DNA from: Liolophura sinensis
Taxonomy: Eukaryota > Mollusca > Polyplacophora > Chitonida > Chitonidae
Direction of reading: 5' to 3'
Assembly: GCF_032854445.1 (NCBI RefSeq)
Contig: NC_088296.1
Coordinates: 23,093,544-23,157,543 of the forward strand
DNA: 64,000 bases
Under the pieces are notes generated by a model that worked only from the letters and a program-made list of their open reading frames with translations, ran no database searches and was not told the DNA's origin. The translations under genes and the position numbers were made by a program. How positions within the stretch are numbered: the first letter of the stretch is position 1; the number at the start of each line of letters is the position of its first letter. This document shows positions 1 to 9,500 of the stretch, in pieces.

Positions 1-168
1 ATTTCACTTATACGACAGCGGCCATCATTATGGTGTTAGGAAATCGGGCAGAGCCCGGGGGAAACCCACGACCATCCGCAGGTTGCTGCAAGACGTTTCC
101 AATTACGACCGGAGAGGAAGCCAACATAAGCTGGTCTTGAACTCACCGCCACCGCATTGGTGAGAAAT
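1..168 (-). mobile_element. tRNA-derived SINE copy, cut by window edge
   Basis: Reads on the minus strand as the body of the commonest SINE family in this window. It has the 'accataatg', 'gtcgtataagtgaaat' and 'ggtcgtgggtttccccc' blocks seen again at 3131, 9222, 14386, 22712, 52061 and 52557. The 3' tail lies beyond the left window edge. It sits directly downstream of the decayed LINE and probably truncates it. Confidence 0.8.
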
Positions 169-174
169 AATTAC

Positions 175-960
175 AATACATGTTACAGAAGTTAGATCGA
201 AAGAGATGATTTTACTAGGTCAGAACACGCAGGGAATTTCCTAAGAGGAACATTCGTATACCACATAATTGCAGCGTAGGAGGAACAAAATTCTTACATA
301 GGCTTTGGATTTGGCAGAGATGTATACGGTCCTTAATGTATTAAACTTAACATCATGTAAAACGGAAAATTTTCCACAAATGGACAAGAAGGAAAGGATT
401 TAGCAGAAGGGCAAATAATACATGTCATCCGCGCATAAGAGATGATTAATAAAATACCTGCAGTGTTACATCCCAATTTACCTTCAGTGCGAGATGTGTC
501 CATTTCATGCATGTAAACAAAAAAGGGTTTTGGGGGGAGTATCCCACCCTGTCTAACACCATTAGCAGTACCAAAAACGTCAAAAACAACTGAGCCCCAT
601 GTAACAGCAAAGGCCTGGGTATTATACCACACAAGGAGTAATTTCACAATATGGATAGACACACCCCACTTGATCAACTACTTTAGAAAAGTCCAGTGAT
701 TGACGCGATCAAATTTGTTGCGAGCATCTAAAAAACATACGAATACCGGGCTGCCTTGAGAGCAATAAAACGTCAAGACTTCTTTCATAACACGGATGTA
801 CTGGTCAGTAGACCTGCTGGACTTGAAGCCAGACTGGTAATCAGATTTAAGAAGGGCATACTGACACTTATTCAAAATAATTAACTCAATCATCTTGTAA
901 ATCACCGTGGCAGCAGCTATAGGTCTATAATTGTCAGAACTTTGTTTTTGTTTTTAACAA
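175..960 (-). pseudogene. LINE ORF2 reverse transcriptase fragment
   Basis: Translated pieces carry recognisable RT blocks in the right order: 'SDYQSGFKSSRSTDQYI' and 'FLDARNKFDRVNHW' (RT motif A region, 678-905), then 'ANGVRQGGILPP' (motif B region, 333-677). The catalytic Y-A-D-D box has decayed to 'YARM', and the two halves lie in different frames. The sequence stays RT-like to about 175 ('NFVPPTLQLCG'). This is an inactive remnant that continues the endonuclease at 1402-2055. The 960-1400 stretch between them is too decayed for me to align by eye. Confidence 0.8.
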
Positions 961-1401
961 CTAGTGTAATAACAAAAAGCGTAAGACCACGTGGCAGATA
1001 AGACAATGGCTAAATACCGCATTTATACGCATTGCCGGATGACATATCACTACTGGAGATGCATTCTGCAAGCGTTCAGCGTGAAGACAATCTTGGTCAG
1101 GCTATTTGCCTTGTTCATATTGCATACACTGTATAAGAGATTTGACCAGTTCAAAAGTAACAGAAGGGGCAACTGCAAGCCTGTGTACAGAAAAAATATT
1201 CAAACACGTATGCCTTACTCTCAATAGTGTTCAGAAACTTATCAAATTTACTACGCGATATAGACGCAATATCCGTTTACATTATTGTTTACACTACTTT
1301 GGGTAATATTATTCCAGTCTAAAAGGCAATCACTTTAGCATAGGTAAGGATTGCCACATAAGTGATACAGTGATGGGAAGTTGGTCGGATGTAATAAATC
1401 C

Positions 1402-2055
1402 CTAGTGAACCTTGATGTTGGACACAGAGTTTGGTGCCATTTTCGGAGCGCACACAGTGATATAGCCAGGAAGTGGACAGGTGTGCGTCACTGGCATCAG
1501 TGCACGTGCTGGGTGGTAGACGCTCAATGTCAACAATTTATAAATTAGAATTTTTACAGAGTCATCAAGTTGTTGGCCAAACACAGAAGTTGGATGACCG
1601 TTACAGTCACCAATAAGCATAACATTTGGAGAATCACATTTATCTGTCATGGTTTTGAGTTTGCCATAATATTCAAAAAAGGATTTCACATTATCGGGAC
1701 AGTCTATATTCAAGTGCAAACATTAAATCACCATATTCGAACGTTCAAAATCTACAGGAATACCCAATATTCTCTTGTCGTTATATCTAATCACCTTGGT
1801 ATAACGACCAAAAGCTTTCCTCCATAGTATGAAAAGGCCGTCATATGGGTGGCCAGTCGTCAGAACACAGTCATCAACAGCGGAAACACCTCAACTATAC
1901 AAATCGGGATGAACAGTGTTAAGAATAGCATTTTCGGATGCACGGAGCCAAGTCTGCTGCAAGATACAAACATCGCTTAACTCACACAGCGCTCTAATTT
2001 CAGGTATAGATGGTTTAAGAGATCGACAGTTAAAGGATGAAATACGGAGAGACAT
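1402..2055 (-). pseudogene. LINE ORF2 AP-type endonuclease domain
   Basis: Starting from the ATG at 2055, the translation gives 'ISSFNCRSLKP', then a 'VCILQQTWL' block, and later 'MLIGDCNGHP', the layout of apurinic endonuclease domains in non-LTR elements. The metal-binding glutamate expected in the E-T-W-L motif is Q in this copy, and 'GDFN' reads 'GDCN'. In-frame stops occur near 1893 and near 1725. These changes and the decayed RT show that the copy cannot work. It is followed on the same strand by the RT fragment. Confidence 0.8.
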
Positions 2056-2097
2056 AATTTTAAAAGATTGAAGAGGTGCAGGAGTGCGTCAGTTTAT

Positions 2098-2705
2098 AAT
2101 CGTCGTAGTTCTCGTCACTGAGCCACCGCTGTCGCTGGTCTCGCTGACTATAGTCGTGTGAAATGCGTTTTTCATGGCGTCTAGACTCGTTCACAGGCTG
2201 GGTAAGCTCATCGTCGTAGTTCTCGTCACTGAGCCACCGCTGTCGCCAATCTCGCTGACTGTGGTCGTGTAAAATCCGCTTTTCATTGCGTCTGGACTCG
2301 TTCACAGACAGGGTAAGCTCATTGTCGTAGTTTTCATGATCGAGCCACCGCTGTCGCTGATCTCGCTAACTATATTCCTGTGAAATCCGTTTTTCATTGG
2401 GTCAGAACTCGTTCACAGGCTGGGTAACCTCATCATCGTAGTTCTCATCAATATATCACCGCTGCCGTTGATCTCGCTGACTGTGGTCGTGTGAAATCCG
2501 CTTTTCATTGCGTCTGGACTCGATCACAGGCTGGTACGCTCATCGTCGTAGTTCTCGTCACTGAGCCACCGCTGTCGCTGATCTCGCTAACTATACTCGT
2601 GTGAAATACGGTTTTCATTGCGTCAGGACTCGTTCACAGGCTGGGTAACTTCATCATCGTAGTTCTCATCAATGAACCACCGCTGTCGCTGATCTCGCGA
2701 TGTTC
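2098..2705 (-). repeat. 111-bp coding-like tandem repeat, about 5.5 copies
   Basis: The anchor 'ccaccgctg' recurs with spacing 111, 111, 111, 110 and 111 bp. On the minus strand each unit encodes 37 residues containing 'QRQRWLSDENYDDEL' and 'NESRRNEKRISHD'. The period is a multiple of three, so the frame is kept except across a 1-bp deletion near 2535. It lies exactly at the ORF1-ORF2 junction of the LINE, so it is probably an expanded hydrophilic C-terminus of ORF1. Confidence 0.85.
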
Positions 2706-3130
2706 TGAGACATTCTCCTGCCAGCCGAGAAAGTCGCTTTGGGTTTGGGTAAGGCATTATTAATTTCATTCCTCATTCTATCAAGTTTTTTTCTGTATTT
2801 CAGTTTGGATATTATTCAAACCATCCATTCTATTCACAATGACATTTGCAATTTACACCATTGAGTTCTCTCGTCAGGGACGTGACATCAATATGACTGA
2901 CGGATACCGGCGGGAGTATACTCAGTTTCTTCGCCACAAAACACGACAAGTCGCCAATATCAATTTCCTGGACCATTCTCGAAATATCGTGAAGCCTCTT
3001 GTTACGTTTGTCATGGCCAGATCTATCCAACAAACTCTTGACAGCAAATGGCTACACGTCTTCGAGAGGATATTCTTGACATCTTGTACCCCTGTATCAC
3101 TAAAAGCATTTTCACACAAACTTACAATTG

Positions 3131-3338
3131 CTTGTTTGTTTATTTGATTGGTGTTTTACGCCGTACTCAAGAATATTTCACTTATACGACAGCGGCCAGC
3201 ATTATGGTGGATGGAAACCGGGCAGATCCCTGGGGAAACCCACGACCATCTGCAGGTTGGTGACAGATCTTCCCATGTACGGCCGGAGAGGAAGTCAGCA
3301 CTAACATGCGCATTAGTGAGAGACTCCTGGGTCAACGC
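3131..3338 (-). mobile_element. SINE inserted into LINE ORF1, with 8-bp target duplication
   Basis: A copy of the common SINE family on the minus strand, with the 3' tail at about 3131-3170 ('aaacaccaatcaaataaac' in minus sense). It is flanked by 'tacaattg' at 3123-3130 and again at 3339-3346. The LINE reading continues on both sides ('DTIVAL' above, 'ENAFSDTG' below), so the insertion point is certain. The tRNA-like head is truncated or diverged. Confidence 0.88.
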
Positions 3339-3663
3339 TACAATTGTGTCGACTGGAAGTATGTGAAGTTTGTCAGCCATATAATATAACGGTTCATTAA
3401 TAATCGGTTGAGTGAGATAATCATTAGGGACAACACCCTTAAAACTTAGGCAATAATTCATTGTCAAACAGCACAAGTGATATTTCAATTGTACACGCCC
3501 TCCGCCATTGAGGACACGGAAAACAGAAGAGTACCCTATGGAACCTCATCAAACTATGTGCTGCAAGCACTTGTGCAAGTAAACACCATGGCGACCCATT
3601 TCGTGTACGTGACAATTGTAAGCCGGAACAAATTAACCCAGTATATAGCACTTTGGTAAATCA

Positions 3664-4490
3664 TGAATTAGAACAGATTTATCGTGCCTTCCTGTTCTTC
3701 CCTGCTCAATTCTTGGAAACAGCTGCCACTAAATCATGTAAACATTGATACATGACGAGCGAAGATTGCAGATAAACAACTGCCAGTAAGGGTGTAGCAC
3801 CATTTAAAAAAAACATAAAATTCAATCAAAAAAAAATCAATACAAGAAAAAAAGATTTATGTTGAGTTATTTTATCTACTACTGAAAACCAGAGCTAATC
3901 ACAGTGGAGAAAATCGTTACATATGCAAGACTTAAGCGTAGGCTTTCAACCTTCATTTGCGCTAGAGATTACACTGTGCGTTTATCTTCCTGCTATTATC
4001 TTTTTCGTATCCATTACAACAGGTTAAAGTAACATAAGCTGAAGGAGGGACATTCACTCAGTCCTGTAACCACGCATGTCTCAACAGAAAAATAAACACT
4101 TTCGTGTTTCATTACCTTTACTTCATTGCCTTCAACTAATCTACATCAGTGGCTCGTGCTCATTAACTTAATCGTCTGACAGGTCAACAATATATAAGAC
4201 AGACTTCCCGTTACATAATCCAGACCTGAAATATAAAAGAAAAACAAAAAAAAACAACAACAAGAAAATTCATATTTTGCAGACATCTATCGTACTGTAG
4301 AACTCAACAAAAAGAATATGATTACTAAAAAGATATGTTGGAGTAAAAAATAGTCTTCACCATTCTACAAAGAGTGATAAACAAGACATATTTATTTTCA
4401 AAGAACTGACGATTTATATTTCTACCACTGTCTACCATATGAGCAAATCGTCAAGCTAATCGTGACCTTCTTACCAGTATCCAAACGATT
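3664..4490. other. No gene recognised
   Basis: AT-rich sequence with A-runs at about 3808-3850 and 4230-4265. I see no open frame of note and no repeat that recurs elsewhere in the window. Confidence 0.4.
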
Positions 4491-4593
4491 CCGCCGAAGT
4501 AACTACGTATCTGTCCTGAGAATACTGCCGAAGTGACTACGTATCTGTCCTGAGAATACTGCCGAAGTGACTACGTATCTGTCCTGAGACTAC
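4490..4593. repeat. 34-bp tandem repeat, 3 copies
   Basis: The unit 'gccgaagtgactacgtatct' plus 'gtcctgagaatact' is present three times head to tail. The first copy carries one substitution and the last diverges after 'gtcctgaga'. Confidence 0.9.
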
Positions 4594-4683
4594 AACTTCA
4601 AGGCTCAGCCTAGCAACTGATTGATGACAATCTATTCACCTATGGACAGAAACTGTTTTGTTGTTGTTGTTTTTGTACATGTA

Positions 4684-4770
4684 TGTGCCAGAGCAGCAAT
4701 GGCGGTGTGATAACTGGCAAAAGGTCACATGTAACGGATGAAAGACGTCCACTTGCTAATTATATGCTTT
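4684..4770. repeat. Dispersed repeat, copy 1
   Basis: The block 'gccagagcagcaatgg ... ataactggcaaaaggtcacatgtaacggatgaaag' matches 6768-6841 closely and 24391-24462 in part. It is a short interspersed repeat of unknown type. Confidence 0.6.
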
Positions 4771-5034
4771 CTTTGTAAACTATGCTTACAACAACAGTTT
4801 GCCTCATCGTAGCTTGGATATCCATGTTTCGCCTGTTCGTCCACTGGCAAATCCATCTTTTAACCTAAAGGGAGTGCGAAGTTGTCGGTTCTGTCGATAA
4901 AAATGCGTTTATCATTCCTTCAGGTAAATGTGACAGAAGTTGATTCCTCGTAAGGCACGTTTTTAAGAACAAAAAGCAAAGTCTGCTGTCTGATTACCTT
5001 AGAGTAATCAAAATTGCCTGCAGTGTATATTCCT
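4771..5034. other. No gene recognised
   Basis: No open frame or repeat of note is seen here. Confidence 0.35.
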
Positions 5035-5135
5035 GACTACCGCTACGCTTGGACAACAACGGTCAAGTGGGGTAAATATATATTCTCGAATCCTGCAGAC
5101 GTCTAATGAGGCAGACGTCTTACTATCACTCATTG
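5035..5135 (-). mobile_element. MITE-like fragment
   Basis: 'ggacaacaacggtcaagtggggtaaatata...tcgaatcctgcagac' is the reverse complement of part of the MITE-like elements at 16336-16905. Only the inner block is present. Confidence 0.5.
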
Positions 5136-5539
5136 AGTGTTCACACTGTTTTATCAGTGCTAATTTGATATGAGATTATTCACAACTGTAGATGTGGCAC
5201 TAGTCCATTTCTGATGTTGTAACTATGTTCATCTATAAGGGAATGACTTTAACATGTTCGTAACCATAATGTGAGCAGATTAAATCTGATTTTGGTCGAT
5301 TGTCATTTAAGCCATTTGACCAAAGTTCTTTGACCATTATATCTTTGGTCACAGATCTGTCGTTTGGTCACAGTACTGTCGATCAAAGTCAGTTTGGTCG
5401 CAGCGACGGCGTGAAAGACATTTCTCTTTATTAACTCTGATCTGCCCAGTATAACTATAAATTTCCCATTTTTTACCGTGACATCCGTTTGCCTAGTACA
5501 CCTATAGGCTTAATTTGACTAACTATCCGCAATTATCCT

Positions 5540-5832
5540 TCATACCAAGCTTATCATTGGACAACAACGGTCACGTGGGGTACAGAAATATGATCGAATC
5601 CTTCAGACAACGTCAAAAGTGCCTGCTGACTAGGTTATCTCCCTTTGATGGGTTGTGCATACTGCTGAAATGATTCGCCTATACATCCGTCTTCTGCACT
5701 CGACCGATTGGTCTCTGGAGAATAAATCCGTTACATTTTTACTTAGTGAAAGGATACATAAATATACATGTACATATGTAGTGTAAGTAATCCTTATATT
5801 ATATATTTTCGTATCCTATCACTGAGTAACCA
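5540..5832 (-). mobile_element. MITE-like element, minus orientation
   Basis: On the minus strand this copy contains, in order, the end block (5810-5832, 'gtatcctatcactgagt' on plus), 'gcagaagacggatgtatagg', 'gaatcatttcagcagt', 'aaagggagataacctagtca', and 'ccccacgtgaccgttgttgt'. These are the same blocks, in the same order, as the two copies at 16336-16905. Its far end lacks the second terminal inverted repeat. Confidence 0.6.
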
Positions 5833-6340
5833 TGAAACAAATAACATCCACCCTTGACATGTACAAATATTGAATTATCTTGGTTTATCGCTTTTTATTA
5901 TCTCTTTAATTTTCTTTTAGTTTTATAGCGGAAAGCGTGTGTAAGGAATATCTATGTATTGAGGAGTTGTACATTTGTTGTTGTTGTAACGGTTCCTTCT
6001 CTTTACGTAAATGGTATGTTTAAACAAGCCTGAGCCAACATCTCTGAGCAGAACAAATTTTTACTGGCGCTGCTTCATTTTACGTTACTTTATTCATTCA
6101 TTTGTGATATGATTTATAGCTTGTTTGAGGATATTACACATACACATGAGCACTTCGGTATGGTTGAGGAAATCGCCCTTAAGCCGATTGTTTTCATGCA
6201 CCGCCCTTCGGCAGATGTCTTCTGATTTAACGCTACTATTGACAGCGTACTATATAGGCTTTTTATCAACGTAAACAAATGTACGGAGGATAGAAATTAA
6301 GAAACCAGTTCAAGTATTTTTTTCATGTGTTTCAAAAAGT
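5833..6340. other. No gene recognised; region 3' of the TIMP gene
   Basis: AT-rich sequence just downstream, in gene sense, of the TIMP stop codon. It must contain the TIMP 3' UTR and poly(A) site unless transcription ends sooner. I could not choose a poly(A) signal with confidence. Confidence 0.3.
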
Positions 6341-6466
6341 TCATCATGTCAGCCCACCAAGACAGGTGTTTAGCTTGCCAGTTCCCCCACACGACCAGGA
6401 CGCTCATCATGCCAGCCCACAAGACAGGTGCTTAACTTGCCAGACCCGTCATCCGACCAGACACAT
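6341..6466. repeat. About 62-bp tandem duplication overlapping the TIMP 3' end
   Basis: The unit 'tcatcatgtcagcccaccaa ... gacaggtg ... cttgccag' is present at 6341-6403 and again at 6404-6466, with point differences and a 1-bp indel. The TIMP stop codon lies in the lower-coordinate copy, so the duplication shapes the C-terminal residues of the protein. Confidence 0.8.
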
Positions 6467-6585
6467 TTATCAAAAACTATCTTGCAATGTGCAAATTCCA
6501 TAAAACATTCGTTCTCGGCATCCTCTTTGCCAAATACACAGGTCTGGCAGTCTGTTTTAATATCTTCACACATCCATGGGTAGGC
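6370..6585 (-). CDS. TIMP-like: TIMP exon 5: cysteine-rich C-terminal domain
   Basis: 216 nt with stop, entered in phase 0 after 'tcgtttgcatag'. It has eight cysteines in 'MCEDIKTDCQTC', 'ENECFMEFAHC', 'FDKCVWSDD' and 'LSTC'. The 'C-V-W-x-D' run resembles the C-terminal subdomain of known TIMPs. The C-x10-C-x6-C spacing also resembles a Kazal domain. The TAG directly before the exon in frame supports this acceptor. The last residues fall in a tandem duplication. Confidence 0.7.
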   Translation of the reverse strand, partial: AYPWMCEDIKTDCQTCVFGKEDAENECFMEFAHCKIVFDKCVWSDDGSGKLSTCLVGWHDERPGRVGELAS

Positions 6586-9500
6586 CTATGCAAACGAGCC
6601 TGTACAGGACTCAACCTGTTAACACAAATACGTTCAAGTGTTGAAAACCATGTCAACCAAACCATTGATGATGACATTGGTGTAGATGGTGGGCCAATTT
6701 ATTTACTTAAATATTTGTTTTGTTCTAATAACACTCCAGTATAATTAAGACATACAGCATAGAGAAAAAGCCAGAGCAGCAATGATTGTGTGATAATTGG
6801 CAAATGGTCACATGTAACGGATGAAAGCCGTCCACTTGTTAATTTACCTAAGTTAGGGTTTTTATTCTAACTGTCCATGTAAATGTAAAAATAGTAGAAA
6901 ATTACACGCCTGTCCTGTCGTGTCATCGTGACTTAATCATAATTGCCGCTGTTATAGAGTAAAATACAGCGATGCCAGAAATCTGCCAAAACATACCCTG
7001 CAATTATCACAGCTCTGGTGAAACCCATTGTCCAGATAACCTTGATGCTCAGGACTGATATCGTCGGCCTTCAAAAGTCCTGGGTCACAGAGGTATACGC
7101 TGATCCTACCATTGGATGGTGATCCTTCGTGAACAGGATAAAAGGATTGTAAACTCATTCCCTGTGTACAATGTAGTATCCAAGAATACACTGGACAAAT
7201 GGACATTCATTCACAGCTGCCCTGTATGGCTTGGAAAGGCAGTTTTGTATCATCAACATTTTATTTCATGCTTCCAGAATATTTGTCTAATTGCCTGGAA
7301 AAACTCTCATTTTATATGTTGTGACTTATTTTCACTGTTAAATGTATGATCAGGTCCATTTCACATGTGCATGTACTTCCGAGTATATAATGAAACGCTC
7401 TACACCGTGCCAGAGGAAATAGTGGAATTGACGCTAAACCAAACTTTACTTAGTGTTGGCCGCGTATTACATTCACACCCAGAAAAATCATTTACGCATT
7501 TGTAATGATAAGTGTCACTGGACAGGACACGGTTTTAATTTAGAGTAAATGGAACACGCAAGAGGTCCAAGACAAAGTCGATAGGACCAATCCTCTCTGT
7601 ATGACGGTACGTAAAATAACCCTGCCAGCCACCGTTTACGTCACCAGCGTACCGTATCTGCGCTAACAAAGTCGATTTAGTGGAATTTTCGCTTGTAGGA
7701 ACTTCATCGCCCGCGAAATGCGCGGAGGATATTCGCAGCATGGTGGCAGACACACTATGCGGGTTTTTACGTTGATCGTGGTGAGAAGGTATGTCAGGTG
7801 ACCTAGTAAACCATGAGACACAAACAAAATTTCACAGTTCAACTCATTTCCGTGTTGCTTGATCTGTCAGCTCGATCGTCTCGATGGGTGAAATTAGTTC
7901 GAGCGGAAACGCTAGGCGGGCAGAATGAAATCGCCAACCTTTCTTCTCTGGTATCTGAGATGTTTGAAACAAGGGAATTTCGCCCTCGCCGGCGCGGACA
8001 CACTTGGCGGATTTTTAGAAATTACAAAATACGCCTGTATGAGCGGAAAAATCAGTCTAGTGTATCTCAGGCTTTACTATCCGTGGGCCTGCGATGGTAG
8101 CTGCTTTTCTAGGGGCTGTCGATCTTGCCCAGTGGTCACACGTGGTTGCCCTGGTCGCTGCCGGTCTATGGTATGCCTGCTGAAATCGCTGGTTCAGCCT
8201 TGTGATGCTACTGTCGTGACAGCCAATACTTGCTCCTATGGCCCTAGTAGTCAACCCAACTTAATGTAAGGCAATGACGTGCTACCGTTCTTCAGGCGTC
8301 AATCGCGGCATGGCTTCCTCGATGGTATTCTGCTGCTACGACAATTATGCAGATGGCATTTGAATGCTTTCCCTTCATACCCCAGTTCTGCTCCCATAAG
8401 TAATGATACTTCGAATCTTTCGTGCTTTTCAGGAGTAAAACTAATTTTTCATTTCTGTTCACTGTCGCGATTTGGTGACCACTCATACAAATGCTGTCAA
8501 ACCTGACAACCTCTTCGGATCTTTCGTGATGTCTAACCATGGAGATTTTAGTTGTTATTCACAAACTATCATGATGTTTTCCCGGATTTATGCTGGTGCG
8601 CTTTAAAAGCGGGTCAGTATATTAAACACCACCTCGCCATTACTTACGTGTAAACTATAACACTAAAGCTTGTTGGTTAACTACTCTGTTCACTGTCTGT
8701 AAATACTATTACTTCAACGTATTGTATTGATAAACCAGGTGCTTAGGGTATCTACTTCCGACAATTTAATTTCTTTCTAATATAATTTAAATCTATACGT
8801 AATGGCAACAGCTTGGGTACTTTTACTTTGGTGAATATGTACTCACCAAGAATTACGTACTTCACACCTTGTGCTAAATAAACACCACAGCTTGCTCCGT
8901 AACGTGGCGTAAATATGTGATTTTTGGACGTCAAAGCTTCATATTCAGGTGAGCTCTGCAAAAAAAAAATGGTGTATGTAATTAAATTTAAATAATTAAA
9001 TATATAAATAAATGCATTTTTTTCCCTATAGGCTTGAATGTATATTTAATGTATATTCTATCCTGAAACAATGGCGACCAGATTTACACATCCGAATGTT
9101 AGCAAAAAAAAAAAGAAGACAACATTTAAATACAAACTAGTATAAATATATTCACGTGTGTGGAGTATTTTTTAAAAAATGTTAATTTGTCCACAAATAT
9201 TCTTTAAGAGTGCATTTTATATATTTATTATTTGATTGACTACGGCGTACTTAGAAGAATTTCAGTTATACGACGGCCGCCATACTTCAGTTATACGACG
9301 GCCGCCAGCATTATGATGGGAAGAAACGGGGCAGAGCCCGCCGGAAACCCCAGACCATCCACTTGTTCCTGGGAAGCTTTCCCACGTACGGTCGAAGAGG
9401 AAGCCGAGAGTGGATTTAAACAGCTATATAGAGTCAATGTTTTTAATATCCTAAGAAAAATTATTCCATTGCGTTGATGCTCTTAACTTAACAAAATATG

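Larger units (their letters stand above)
2060..3652 (-). pseudogene. LINE ORF1 protein, interrupted by a SINE
   Basis: Upstream of the endonuclease ATG, minus-strand pieces make a plausible ORF1. The N-terminal part (3439-3652, other frame) is followed by 'YMADKLHILPVDTIVAL' (about 3380). After the SINE come 'ENAFSDTGVQDVKNILS' (about 3100), 'PPVSVSHIDVTSLTREL' and a coiled-coil-like 'NNIQTEIQKKLDRMRNEI' (about 2790). The C-terminal part is a 111-bp tandem repeat (separate entry). Frames shift several times. No zinc-knuckle motif is visible. The ORF1 call rests on position upstream of the endonuclease and on general character. Confidence 0.55.
171..3663 (-). mobile_element. Decayed non-LTR retrotransposon (APE endonuclease + RT, CR1/L2/jockey-like)
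   Basis: A two-ORF LINE read on the minus strand. From its 5' side (high coordinates) it contains an ORF1 protein (about 3650-2060), an AP-type endonuclease (2055 to about 1400) and a reverse transcriptase (about 905-175). All parts carry frameshifts or stops, so it is dead. A SINE is inserted in ORF1 with an 8-bp target duplication. The 3' end is lost at the SINE covering 1-168. The clade assignment is from general resemblance of the endonuclease and RT motifs; a tree would be needed to separate CR1, L2 and jockey. Confidence 0.8.

Noticed and set aside
171-3663. Reverse transcriptase as a retrovirus or LTR element
   Set aside because: There is an AP endonuclease upstream of the RT, no protease or integrase, and no LTRs, so it is a non-LTR element.
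6370-6585. Stand-alone Kazal inhibitor exon
   Set aside because: C-x10-C-x6-C fits a Kazal core, but the exon joins in phase to the four upstream TIMP exons and carries the 'CVW.D' feature, so TIMP C-terminal exon is the better call.
7813-8269. Overlapping plus-strand frames as genes
   Set aside because: They lie in TIMP intron 3, partly antisense to the Tc1 transposase relic, and show no recognisable domain.
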